NCBI GenBank assembly: GCA_033851915.1
Contig: JAWSVM010000003.1
Location: 124,001-188,000 of the forward strand
From: UBA1672 sp033851915
GTDB lineage: Bacteria; Pseudomonadota; Alphaproteobacteria; Micavibrionales; Micavibrionaceae
DNA: 64,000 nt
Reading direction: 5' to 3'
Of this stretch, positions 57,296-64,000 are shown in pieces; the stretch's first letter is position 1; every line of letters starts with the position of its first letter. A model generated the notes under the pieces. It ran no database searches. It was not told where the DNA came from and was given only the letters and a program-made list of their open reading frames with translations. The position numbers and the translations under genes were made by a program.

Positions 57296-58147
57296 ATGAT
57301 TCCCCACCGTACAGCTCTAATTTATCTGCATGTTTCTGTTTTATTGATGGGGGCATCAGGTGTTTTTGGCAAGCTGATCAGCACCTCTCCATTCTTTATT
57401 GTTTTTGGGCGGGTGATGTTTGCAGCGATGGCCTTGGCTATTGTCATGTGTTACCAGCGCAAAGTTTTTAAGCCACATAATTTAAAAGACGTATGCGCAT
57501 TTGTTATGCTCGGCGTGTTAATGGCTTTTCATTGGTTTGCCTTTTTTCATTCAATCCAGATATCGAGTGTTGCAATTGGCCTGCTTAGTTTTTCAACCTT
57601 CACTGTAATGACAATGTTTTTAGAGCCGGCCTTTTTTAAAACGCGTTTGACGTTAATGCATATGGTAATGGCATTACTATGTTTTGTAGGGATTGGCATT
57701 ATTGTCGCGGCAGGGGACGGCTTATCGGTCGATGGGGCAGGCATGTTTTGGGGGCTTTTGGCGGCGTTGAGTTATTCTTTTATGCTGCTCTTGAACAAGA
57801 ACTATGTGAAACGGTATTCTGCTATAACGCTGACATTCTATCAATGTTTTGTAGCGATGCTGGTGTTCTTACCTGTTGTCCTGTGGATGCAGGAAACGGT
57901 TTTGCAGATTGATTGGTTTTACTTGTTTATTCATGGCGTTATCTGCACGGCGCTGGCCTTCACGCTGTATGTTGCCTCTGCGAAAGTGATTAGCGCACAA
58001 GTGATTAGTGTTGTCACAATGCTTGAGGTTTTATATGGCGTTATGCTGGCATATTTCCTTTTGGGTGAAGCATTGCGTAGCGAGATGATCATTGGCGGCA
58101 TCTTTATTTTATCAGCGTCTTATCTGGCGTTACGCTCAAAAAACTAA
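57296..58147 (+). CDS. EamA-family (DMT) transporter
   Basis: A 283-residue polytopic protein with ten predicted membrane helices in two EamA halves (LYLHVSVLLMGASGVFGKLI ... AVDGAGMFWGLLAALSYSFMLLLNKNYVKRYS; final VVTMLEVLYGVMLAYFLLGEAL). It should export a metabolite; the substrate is unknown. It is inserted between endolysin and holin, so it is a cargo gene of the phage locus, or a host gene captured there. TTGACA at 57210 begins a weak promoter. A small hairpin (CGTCT, AGACG) lies near 57262. Confidence 0.85.
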   Translation: MIPHRTALIYLHVSVLLMGASGVFGKLISTSPFFIVFGRVMFAAMALAIVMCYQRKVFKPHNLKDVCAFVMLGVLMAFHWFAFFHSIQISSVAIGLLSFSTFTVMTMFLEPAFFKTRLTLMHMVMALLCFVGIGIIVAAGDGLSVDGAGMFWGLLAALSYSFMLLLNKNYVKRYSAITLTFYQCFVAMLVFLPVVLWMQETVLQIDWFYLFIHGVICTALAFTLYVASAKVISAQVISVVTMLEVLYGVMLAYFLLGEALRSEMIIGGIFILSASYLALRSKN

Positions 58148-58198
58148 CACGCTATTTCTATTTATTTCATAACTTACTTTCATTAAAGGAGAGACATC

Positions 58199-58729
58199 AT
58201 GTTATCTGCATTCTTATCGCAGGTGGGGCTACCTGTGCTTATCGCAATTGTTGGCGGCGCATTGAGCGTTTTAGATCATCCGGCTGCAAAAACTGCGGTG
58301 CAAGCTTTGGGCAAAGTTGAAAATGCTTTGAAAAGCGGGCAAATCACGCCGGAGCAACTTGCCGAGGCTAATCGTCACAGTGAAAAAATGGCCGAGATGG
58401 AAATTGAGAACTACCAAGAAAGTCTGTCCGAAATTAACAAGTCCCTGCGTGCGGAGATCGCATCGGAGGATAAGTATGTGCGCCGGATGCGTCCGACCTT
58501 CGGATATTTGATGGCGTTCACTTGGGGAGCACAGATGTTTGGCATTGCCTATGTGATTATATTTGATACGGATAAAGCGGGGGTCGTGATGGCCGCCATG
58601 GGGAACCTAAGCGCGATTTGGGCTGTTGGCCTATCTGTATTAGGAATATATGTTTATAAACGCAGTGAAGACAAGCGCGGAAATGTGATGCGTGATGTTA
58701 TATTTTGGAATACAAAAAATATTTCTTAA
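58199..58729 (+). CDS. Holin of the 3-TM (GTA-type) family
   Basis: A 176-residue protein. An N-terminal hydrophobic segment (GLPVLIAIVGGALSVL), an amphipathic middle (NRHSEKMAEMEIENYQESL) and two C-terminal helices separated by a short turn (RPTFGYLMAFTWGAQMFGIAYVIIF, VMAAMGNLSAIWAVGLSVLGIYVYKRSEDKR) match the 3-TM holin family often found in alphaproteobacterial gene transfer agents and prophages. AAAGGAGAGA precedes the ATG. It would open the inner membrane for the SleB endolysin. Confidence 0.88.
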   Translation: MLSAFLSQVGLPVLIAIVGGALSVLDHPAAKTAVQALGKVENALKSGQITPEQLAEANRHSEKMAEMEIENYQESLSEINKSLRAEIASEDKYVRRMRPTFGYLMAFTWGAQMFGIAYVIIFDTDKAGVVMAAMGNLSAIWAVGLSVLGIYVYKRSEDKRGNVMRDVIFWNTKNIS

Positions 58730-58875
58730 GCTATTACTGGTGTTTATCATCAAAATACATTAGAATTTACTCTCTGTGCTTAAGTTATAGTAATGACATG
58801 TGCATGTATACTTAGACACAGCGGATGATACTCCATTATTACAGCGTTATTATTTGAACAGGACTTTATTTTATT

Positions 58876-59592
58876 ATGCCAATTTTACTTTCTATTCTTG
58901 CCATTATGGTATTATTTCTACCGCAGGATTCACATGCACGAAAACTGGTAACTTCGGGTGCTAATATTGTTATGCCCGAATTGCGCTCCACATCTGTTGT
59001 TATTGATGATGATGATGAAAGATCTGTCGAACCTAATATGGGGATTGTAGACTATAGAAAACGCTCGCCTCTAACCAGCATGAAAGAGCGTGTGGACAGG
59101 TTAATTCAAGGTGTCAAAAAAGGGATCCCGCCTGAATTTGACCATTATGGTTACGAAATTCGTCGATATATGACACATGTTGGAAATTTAGAGATATTCG
59201 AAGATGAAGAATATTTGAAAGATCAGATAAAAAATACTCGGAAATCTGCAATTATTTACAGTTATTGGAAAAAAGTACTAGACCAAGAAGTTATAGACAT
59301 CGAAGACATTATTGATGCAGATGATTCTATACCATCGACTGTGCGTACTGCATTTAAGCAAAATAAAATGACAGTTAGAACATTTTTAGTCAGCCTTAAA
59401 AGCTGGGTTGATTCTAATGAGCGGCTGTTGCTTCATATTTATAATAACCCGGGGATATTCGAAGTATATTATCCGGAGGTCATTATTGCCAGTCCGCAGG
59501 CGAATGTAGAGTTTTATAATCTCTTCGTCATTAGGCAAACGAAGCTGAAGGATATACGAGCTTATCATCCATTCAGCATAATGGTTTATTAG
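58876..59592 (+). CDS. Secreted protein of unknown function at the end of the phage locus
   Basis: This 238-residue protein has a signal peptide (MPILLSILAIMVLFLPQDSHA) and an acidic patch (VVIDDDDERSVEPN), then a helical, charged body without known motifs. It lies between the holin and the convergent folD, so it is either the last cargo gene or the first host gene. No clear ribosome binding site is seen; the upstream gap (58730-58875) is AT-rich with a small dyad ACATGTGCATGT. Confidence 0.6.
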   Translation: MPILLSILAIMVLFLPQDSHARKLVTSGANIVMPELRSTSVVIDDDDERSVEPNMGIVDYRKRSPLTSMKERVDRLIQGVKKGIPPEFDHYGYEIRRYMTHVGNLEIFEDEEYLKDQIKNTRKSAIIYSYWKKVLDQEVIDIEDIIDADDSIPSTVRTAFKQNKMTVRTFLVSLKSWVDSNERLLLHIYNNPGIFEVYYPEVIIASPQANVEFYNLFVIRQTKLKDIRAYHPFSIMVY

Positions 59593-59630
59593 AAAACGCT
59601 GTTTACGGCGTCTTCAAATCAATGTTATTT

Positions 59631-60467
59631 TTACGAAAACTGGCGTCTTGCTTTGATTGTGTTGGCGAGTAGGCATGCAATTGTCATTGGGCCAACGCCG
59701 CCCGGCACGGGTGTTATCGCGCCAGCAACCTCAAGGGCAGCTTCATAATCCACATCACCACACAGCTTGCCGTTTTCCATACGGTTAATCCCGACATCAA
59801 TGACACAAGCACCGGGCTTTATCCAGTCGGCTTTCACCATCTTTTCACGTCCAACGGCGGCAACAAGAATATCGGCATTGCGGCAAACTTCTTCGATGTT
59901 TTTGGTGCGTGAGTGCGCCATTGTTACAGTGCAGTTTGCTTGTAGTAACAATTGTGCCATCGGCTTACCGAACAATAGTGAACGGCCAATGACAACGGCG
60001 TTTAAACCGTTCAAGTCTTTAAGGAAGCTTCTAATTAATATCATGCTGCCTTGCGGCGTACAGGGCACCATGCCATCAACGCCCGCAACCAATGCGCCGG
60101 CGTTCAGCAGGTTTAAACCATCGACGTCTTTTTCGGCGGAGATAAGCTGCACCAATCTGTCGCTATCCAGATGTTTGGGCAGGGGCAGTTGAAGCAATAT
60201 CCCGTCAACATCACTGTCTTTGTTCAGGCTGTTGATAAGCTCTTCAATGACTTGATCTGTAGTATCTGCGGGCAAACGGTGTTCGATGCTGCGGATGCCG
60301 GTTTTCTCGCATGCTTTGATTTTATTATTCACATAAACCTTCGAGGCAGGGTCTTCTCCAACTAAGATAACGGCCAGCCCCGGTTTGTGATCCATTTCGG
60401 AGACTTGTTGCGCCAGTTCTTCCTTCAACGTGTTAGAGAGGGCTTTTCCGTCAATAATATGTGCCAT
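59631..60467 (-). CDS. folD: Methylenetetrahydrofolate dehydrogenase/cyclohydrolase FolD
   Basis: A bifunctional C1-folate enzyme. LAVILVGEDPASKVYVNNKIKACEKTGI carries the catalytic Lys; DGILLQLPLPKHLD, PCTPQGSMILI and the NADP-binding motif VVIGRSLLFGKPMAQLLL follow; the end is ITPVPGGVGPMTIACLLANT. Length 278 is normal. It is the second gene of a short minus-strand unit after a YggT gene. Confidence 0.97.
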   Translation of the reverse strand: MAHIIDGKALSNTLKEELAQQVSEMDHKPGLAVILVGEDPASKVYVNNKIKACEKTGIRSIEHRLPADTTDQVIEELINSLNKDSDVDGILLQLPLPKHLDSDRLVQLISAEKDVDGLNLLNAGALVAGVDGMVPCTPQGSMILIRSFLKDLNGLNAVVIGRSLLFGKPMAQLLLQANCTVTMAHSRTKNIEEVCRNADILVAAVGREKMVKADWIKPGACVIDVGINRMENGKLCGDVDYEAALEVAGAITPVPGGVGPMTIACLLANTIKARRQFS

Positions 60468-60482
60468 TGATGAATCCTGACT

Positions 60483-60770
60483 CTAAATAAAGAGAGAGAA
60501 AAACAGGGCGGGTATAATTTGTAGCCCGATAATCACGATAAGCGGCGTGAAATCCATGCCACCCATAGGTGGAATATATTTTCTTAAAGGGATAAACACC
60601 GGATCTGTCAGCTTTTTCAAAATAGTGCTGAGCCTAACCGCTGCATCATTTTCTGCATTGACGATATCAAAAGCGATAAGCCAGCTTAATGCGACTTGCG
60701 CGATAATAACTAAAATGTATAAATTGACTATAAACGAAATAATGGTAATGATCATCAAAAGAAGAAACAT
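60483..60770 (-). CDS. YggT-family membrane protein
   Basis: A 95-residue protein with two hydrophobic regions (IISFIVNLYILVIIAQVALSWLIAF and FTPLIVIIGLQIIPALFFSLFI) and the loop LTDPVFIPLRKYIPPMGGMDFTPL, the YggT signature (DPxxxPxRxxxPxxGGxDxSP). YggT proteins have been linked to osmotic or ion homeostasis and lie near division or folate genes. It is 15 bases upstream of folD in the same direction. Confidence 0.92.
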   Translation of the reverse strand: MFLLLMIITIISFIVNLYILVIIAQVALSWLIAFDIVNAENDAAVRLSTILKKLTDPVFIPLRKYIPPMGGMDFTPLIVIIGLQIIPALFFSLFI

Positions 60771-60860
60771 GCGAATATCCTATAATTTGCAGTTATTTTT
60801 ACTTTTTATATAGGTTTTACATCTAAAGTAAATGATTTAGGGGCTAAGTTTAGGTTTTTT

Positions 60861-61571
60861 ATGTTTGGGATTGATCCTGTTACAGTGTCATCATTACTGA
60901 TTTTAGCGGGGAACGTTGCCACGTGTCCCGCGCATGCGCCTACGAAAATCAATATTATTCCGCGCACCGAAAAGGTTAAATATGACTATAGCCAGACCCT
61001 AAAAGAAATTCAGAATTACAGTACGGACACGGTTGATCCTTATGGTTTTCATGGCACCACAATAACGCAAGGCTTCATGAAGGGGACAGTCCAACTGGAG
61101 CATGGCATAAAATTCGCCCATTACGTTGATAAAAGATATGGTTTCGTTTGTATTTGGTATGATGAAATTACGGTGAAGCTGCATATTGATCCAACAATTG
61201 TGATAGCGAAGGAATTGTATAAAGATAAATGCATGCGTAAAGCGATTTTAGGGCATGAGTTGAAACACGTGCGTGTCGATCGTGAGATTGTAAATAAATA
61301 TGCGAAATCGATGGGGGGGAAGTTGGTGAAAGCATTAACGTCACGTGGGTTTTCAGCGGGGCCGATGAAGATTGAACGTGCGAAGGAAGTTTCGAGAAAG
61401 ATGCAGCGCGTCGTTGGGCAGATCCTGTCGCTGGAAGATCAGAAAATGAGTATTGATCGCCAAGAGCGTCAACGCGAAGTGGATAGCCTTGAGGAATATA
61501 ACAGTGTAGATGATAAATGCCCCGGCTTTGAAAAGAAAAAAGAAAAGCTCTATTCGGATTTATTGAGATAG
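60861..61571 (+). CDS. Putative secreted metallopeptidase-like protein (HELKH)
   Basis: A 236-residue protein. The start (MFGIDPVTVSSLLILAGNVATCPAHA) resembles a weak signal peptide. AILGHELKHVRVDREIV contains HExxH (HELKH), the zinc-binding motif of many metallopeptidases; a preceding beta-rich part (FVCIWYDEITVKLHIDPTIVIAKEL) is compatible with a DUF922-like predicted zinc protease. The C-terminal third is a charged helix, rich in Arg, Lys and Gln. Convergent with the CcmI-like gene. Activity unproven. Confidence 0.65.
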   Translation: MFGIDPVTVSSLLILAGNVATCPAHAPTKINIIPRTEKVKYDYSQTLKEIQNYSTDTVDPYGFHGTTITQGFMKGTVQLEHGIKFAHYVDKRYGFVCIWYDEITVKLHIDPTIVIAKELYKDKCMRKAILGHELKHVRVDREIVNKYAKSMGGKLVKALTSRGFSAGPMKIERAKEVSRKMQRVVGQILSLEDQKMSIDRQERQREVDSLEEYNSVDDKCPGFEKKKEKLYSDLLR

Positions 61572-61578
61572 ATACGGG

Positions 61579-62061
61579 TTATTCCGCTGTTTCATTCTCT
61601 TGCCCTATATTACCTACCTTCGTGATAAAATGCTGTAAATCAGCAATAAATGGCGCATCTTTAGGGGATACCGCCATCGCTTGCTTTAAATTCTCCAATG
61701 CAGCACTTTTCTCGTTATGTTCGGCATGGAGGAGGCCTTTTGCGAAATATGCGCGGCCTAATTGCAATGATATAGCCTCATTTTTCCCGTTTTCATCAAG
61801 AAACTGCGTTAAAAGCGTAATTGCCAGAGAGAACTCCCCTTGTTTTATATGCATTTCCGCCTGTTCAGGCGCAGACAGAGGGGCGTCGTTATGGGGCGGT
61901 GGTGTTTCCACAGGAAATACGGCAAACGCACCAGCAAGTGATGTCATGGGAATAAGCACCATAAGCATATAACACATGCGTGGTCGACTCTGCATAATCG
62001 GAGCAATCAAGAGCAGCGTTATAACGCCGCTGAGAACAACACAGATGATAATCGGGATCAT
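61579..62061 (-). CDS. CcmI/CycH-like TPR protein of cytochrome c maturation
   Basis: A 160-residue protein with two membrane helices (IIICVVLSGVITLLLIAPI and MLMVLIPMTSLAGAFAVF) and a periplasmic TPR region (EQAEMHIKQGEFSLAITLLTQFLDENGKN ... AALENLKQAMAVSPKDAPFI). This is the layout of a short CcmI, the apocytochrome c chaperone. It overlaps ccmG by 4 bases, which supports the call. It is shorter than CcmI of E. coli (the CcmH C-terminal part). Confidence 0.75.
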   Translation of the reverse strand: MIPIIICVVLSGVITLLLIAPIMQSRPRMCYMLMVLIPMTSLAGAFAVFPVETPPPHNDAPLSAPEQAEMHIKQGEFSLAITLLTQFLDENGKNEAISLQLGRAYFAKGLLHAEHNEKSAALENLKQAMAVSPKDAPFIADLQHFITKVGNIGQENETAE

Positions 62062-62594
62062 TGCGATATCTTTTTGATAATAGGCAAAATAATCTCGTCA
62101 ATATGTTGCTTGAGGATAGGGCCTCTATGACGATATCGTATTGTGCCGCTCGCATCGATGAGGAAACTTTCAGGCGTGCTGATCACTCCCCATTCATTAA
62201 GGTTATAAATAGCCGGTGTGATCATAATTTTTTTATACGGATTTTTAAGAGGTTTAAAATAGTTGGTGAGACCTTTTTTAGTATCACTATAGGCAATGCC
62301 ATAGATAGGCAGATTGTGTTCTTGCGCCAGAGTGACGAGTTGTTGGTGTTCTCTGTAGCAGGCCATGCACCAGCTTGCGAAAATGTTAATCATCATAACT
62401 TTATGGGGCAGGTCTTCTGATGTTATTATTTCGTTTATTTTTCTATGTGTTACAGAATATTCTTGAAGTGAAAAATAAGGAATTTCCATGGAAATTATTC
62501 GTGTATCTCTTACCTTTTCCGCAGGCTTGGAAAAATGGAGATACCCCAGCCACCCTAAAATCAGAAGAGGGAGCATGTATATGAGCTTATTCAT
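62058..62594 (-). CDS. ccmG: Thiol:disulfide interchange protein CcmG/DsbE
   Basis: A 178-residue membrane-anchored periplasmic thioredoxin. An N-terminal helix (LIYMLPLLILGWLGYLHF) precedes the thioredoxin fold; the active site is WCMAC in INIFASWCMACYREHQQL, and WGVISTPESFLID holds the cis-proline. It reduces apocytochrome c for haem attachment. It lies between the CcmI-like gene (4-base overlap) and the cystathionine synthase gene (3-base gap). Confidence 0.9.
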   Translation of the reverse strand: MNKLIYMLPLLILGWLGYLHFSKPAEKVRDTRIISMEIPYFSLQEYSVTHRKINEIITSEDLPHKVMMINIFASWCMACYREHQQLVTLAQEHNLPIYGIAYSDTKKGLTNYFKPLKNPYKKIMITPAIYNLNEWGVISTPESFLIDASGTIRYRHRGPILKQHIDEIILPIIKKISQ

Positions 62595-62597
62595 CTA

Positions 62598-63755
62598 TTA
62601 CCCTATCTTGTTTAGTGCTTGCTCTAGGTCGGTTTGCAAATCATCAATATGCTCTACGCCAACAGACAGGCGCAGGAGCTGATCCGTAACACCGGCCTTG
62701 GTGCGTGCTTCTTCGCCCATAGACACATGGGTCATGGACGCAGGGTGGTTAATCAGGCTCTCTGTTCCGCCAAGGGATTGAGCGAGGCGGAAAATCTCCA
62801 AATGGTCGACAAAATCAATCGTGTTCTGTTTTTCGCCCTTAAGCTCAAAGCTTAGCATTGCGCCGAAGCCATCTTGCTGGCGCGCGGCAATTTCATGCCC
62901 CGGATGAGCGGGTAGGCCAGGGTAGTACACGGTACTTACTTTGTCGTGCTGTTCCAGCATTTCCGCGATGACTTGCGCATTTTCCTGTGCGCGATGAATG
63001 CGCAGCTCCAGCGTGCGCATGCCGCGCAAGGTCATATAGCTATCAAACGGCGCGCCGATTAACCCTAATGAATTTGCCCAGAAATCCAAATCAACGAGGA
63101 TATCTTTATCTGATGTAACAACACATCCGCCGACAACATCGCTGTGTCCGTTCAGGAATTTGGTGGTGGAGTGAAACACAATATCTGCGCCCAGTTTTAA
63201 AGGTTGCTGCAACATGGGGGAGAGGAACGTGTTATCAACCGCGACAATCGTGCCGCAAGTCTTCGCACATTTGGTGATATGGACGATATCAGCCGTGCGC
63301 ATAACGGGGTTGCTTGGGCTCTCGATCAGCATCATTTTCGGCTTGGCTTTAAAAGCCTCTTCAACGGCGGTGGGATCGTATTGATCGATGAACTCTAATT
63401 TGAAATGCCCTTTTTCCGACAACGCGCAGAGCAGGCGATATGATCTGCCATAACAATCAAAGGGCGCAATGATTAAATCATCAGGGTTTAGAAGATGGAT
63501 AATCAGGGTCAGTGCCGCCATTCCCGATGCAGTAACACATCCGCCGACGCCATGTTCCAACGCTGTGATCGCATTCACCAGCTCGTCGCGCGTTGGGTTG
63601 CATGTGCGTGAATATTCGTATTTTGAATGTTGGTCTATGCCATCAATCTCAAAGGTCGAGGACATGTATAGGGGTGATATAATGGCCTTATAAGCCTTAT
63701 CTGTGCCGATTCCGGCCTGAACCACGGATGTTCTTCTTCTTTTATCTTGTGGCAT
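62598..63755 (-). CDS. metB: Cystathionine gamma-synthase
   Basis: A 385-residue PLP enzyme of the Cys/Met metabolism family. YEYSRTCNPTRDELVNAITALEHG, the PLP Lys in HSTTKFLNGHSDVVGG, SLGGTESLINHPASMTHVSM and LLRLSVGVEHIDDL are diagnostic. It makes cystathionine from an O-acylhomoserine and cysteine on the way to methionine; a beta/gamma-lyase or a direct sulfhydrylase role cannot be excluded within the family. I chose ATG 63755, with AGAGG six bases upstream, over the GTG at 63758. Confidence 0.88.
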   Translation of the reverse strand: MPQDKRRRTSVVQAGIGTDKAYKAIISPLYMSSTFEIDGIDQHSKYEYSRTCNPTRDELVNAITALEHGVGGCVTASGMAALTLIIHLLNPDDLIIAPFDCYGRSYRLLCALSEKGHFKLEFIDQYDPTAVEEAFKAKPKMMLIESPSNPVMRTADIVHITKCAKTCGTIVAVDNTFLSPMLQQPLKLGADIVFHSTTKFLNGHSDVVGGCVVTSDKDILVDLDFWANSLGLIGAPFDSYMTLRGMRTLELRIHRAQENAQVIAEMLEQHDKVSTVYYPGLPAHPGHEIAARQQDGFGAMLSFELKGEKQNTIDFVDHLEIFRLAQSLGGTESLINHPASMTHVSMGEEARTKAGVTDQLLRLSVGVEHIDDLQTDLEQALNKIG

Positions 63756-63866
63756 CACGCACCTCTGTATAATCTAGGGAGGGCAAGCTTAACGCGTTAT
63801 CGAGATAAAATCAGCAATAAAATTCTGACTTAAAGAAATATCTTTATAAAGAAAGGCCATGATGAG

Positions 63867-64000
63867 ATGCTTGGTGATAATTTAGTAATTTGCACAAAGT
63901 GCCGAAAGCAACATTTTAAAGGTGAAGAGGTTTGTGTGCTCTGTAATACTAAGCTGCGTGAGAAGTCCGAAGATGATTTGTTGGAGGATGTTGCTTTGAC
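63867..64000 (+). CDS. Zinc-ribbon protein, 3' end outside window
   Basis: The plus frame from ATG 63867 is open to the window end (44 codons). It begins MLGDNLVICTKCRKQHFKGEEVCVLCN, giving two CxxC knuckles 13 residues apart (CTKC and CVLC), a zinc ribbon. GATGAG directly precedes the ATG. Such N-terminal ribbons occur in many small regulators and membrane proteins; no further assignment is possible. Confidence 0.5.
   Translation, partial: MLGDNLVICTKCRKQHFKGEEVCVLCNTKLREKSEDDLLEDVAL

Larger units (their letters stand above)
38206..59592 (+). mobile_element. Podovirus-type virion and lysis locus (prophage remnant or GTA-like element)
   Basis: About 21 kb of mostly plus-strand genes with portal, scaffold, capsid, tail tubular, internal virion, tailspike, terminase, endolysin and holin functions, flanked by host metabolic genes. 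No integrase, excisionase, phage repressor, replication protein or phage RNA polymerase was recognised, and no flanking tRNA or direct repeat was seen by eye. Non-virion genes, most with their own promoters and terminators, lie between core genes. Boundaries are given by gene content only. Confidence 0.75.

Noticed and set aside
59594..59612. Terminator between the last phage-locus gene and folD
   Set aside because: ACGCTG/CGGCGT forms only a 6-bp stem and neither strand has a T-tract, so it is not listed as a feature.

Overview
This window looks like chromosome from an alphaproteobacterium of moderate GC content. The supporting signs are the order ddl-ftsQ-ftsA-ftsZ-lpxC-bamD-recN-ligA, a three-subunit proton-translocating transhydrogenase (pntAA-pntAB-pntB), the alphaproteobacterial ATPase inhibitor zeta subunit (DUF1476), an FtsZ with a very long linker, GANTC motifs upstream of ftsZ, and a GAAC-N7-GAAC LexA box of the alphaproteobacterial type. 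I cannot name the genus; a Micavibrio-like or Rhodospirillales-like lineage is a guess.

Layout. 1-4.6 kb: a cysteine-rich small protein divergent from an HxlR-type regulator, then an unusual cell-wall trio made of a membrane-anchored MurF-like ligase, an alpha/beta hydrolase and a divergent, atypical D-Ala-D-Ala ligase sitting where ddlB is expected. 4.6-15.2 kb: division and envelope genes (ftsQAZ, lpxC, bamD) followed by recN, a VOC protein and ligA. 15.2-19.7 kb: a small protein, a second alpha/beta hydrolase and the transhydrogenase operon, all on the minus strand. 20-28.4 kb: a type I secretion operon (TolC-like, C39-like-domain ABC exporter, HlyD-like) that runs into a CHASE2 adenylate cyclase, facing a convergent cyclic-nucleotide-binding EAL phosphodiesterase; together they look like a cAMP-to-c-di-GMP circuit beside an exporter. 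28.5-34.4 kb: rpmJ and the rod-shape cluster mreB-mreC-mreD-mrdA-rodA. 34.4-38.1 kb: grxD, bolA, ATPase inhibitor zeta, purC, nadK and a fusion of a repressor-type HTH to orotate phosphoribosyltransferase.

38.2-59.6 kb is a podovirus-type virion and lysis locus. In order it carries two early unknown genes, a small protein, portal, scaffold, major capsid protein, tail tubular A-like, tail tubular B-like, an internal-virion-like protein, tailspike, large terminase, a membrane coiled-coil protein, a SleB endolysin and a 3-TM holin. I see no integrase, phage repressor, replication gene or phage RNA polymerase. A sigma70-like promoter overlapped by a LexA-type box precedes the first gene. Single genes that do not look like virion parts sit at nearly every junction between core genes; most have their own TTGAC-type promoter and a strong intrinsic terminator. 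These include a PilZ protein on the opposite strand, a candidate small RNA, two paralogous 59- and 80-residue proteins, an OmpA-like lipoprotein and an EamA transporter. Two copies of a roughly 130-base twin stem-loop repeat lie in the same region. The element could be a decayed SOS-responsive prophage or a domesticated particle-producing element resembling a gene transfer agent.

59.6-64 kb returns to host genes: folD, a YggT protein, a HExxH-containing protein, cytochrome c maturation genes (ccmG and a CcmI-like TPR protein), a cystathionine gamma-synthase and the start of a zinc-ribbon protein. No tRNA, rRNA or CRISPR array was seen.
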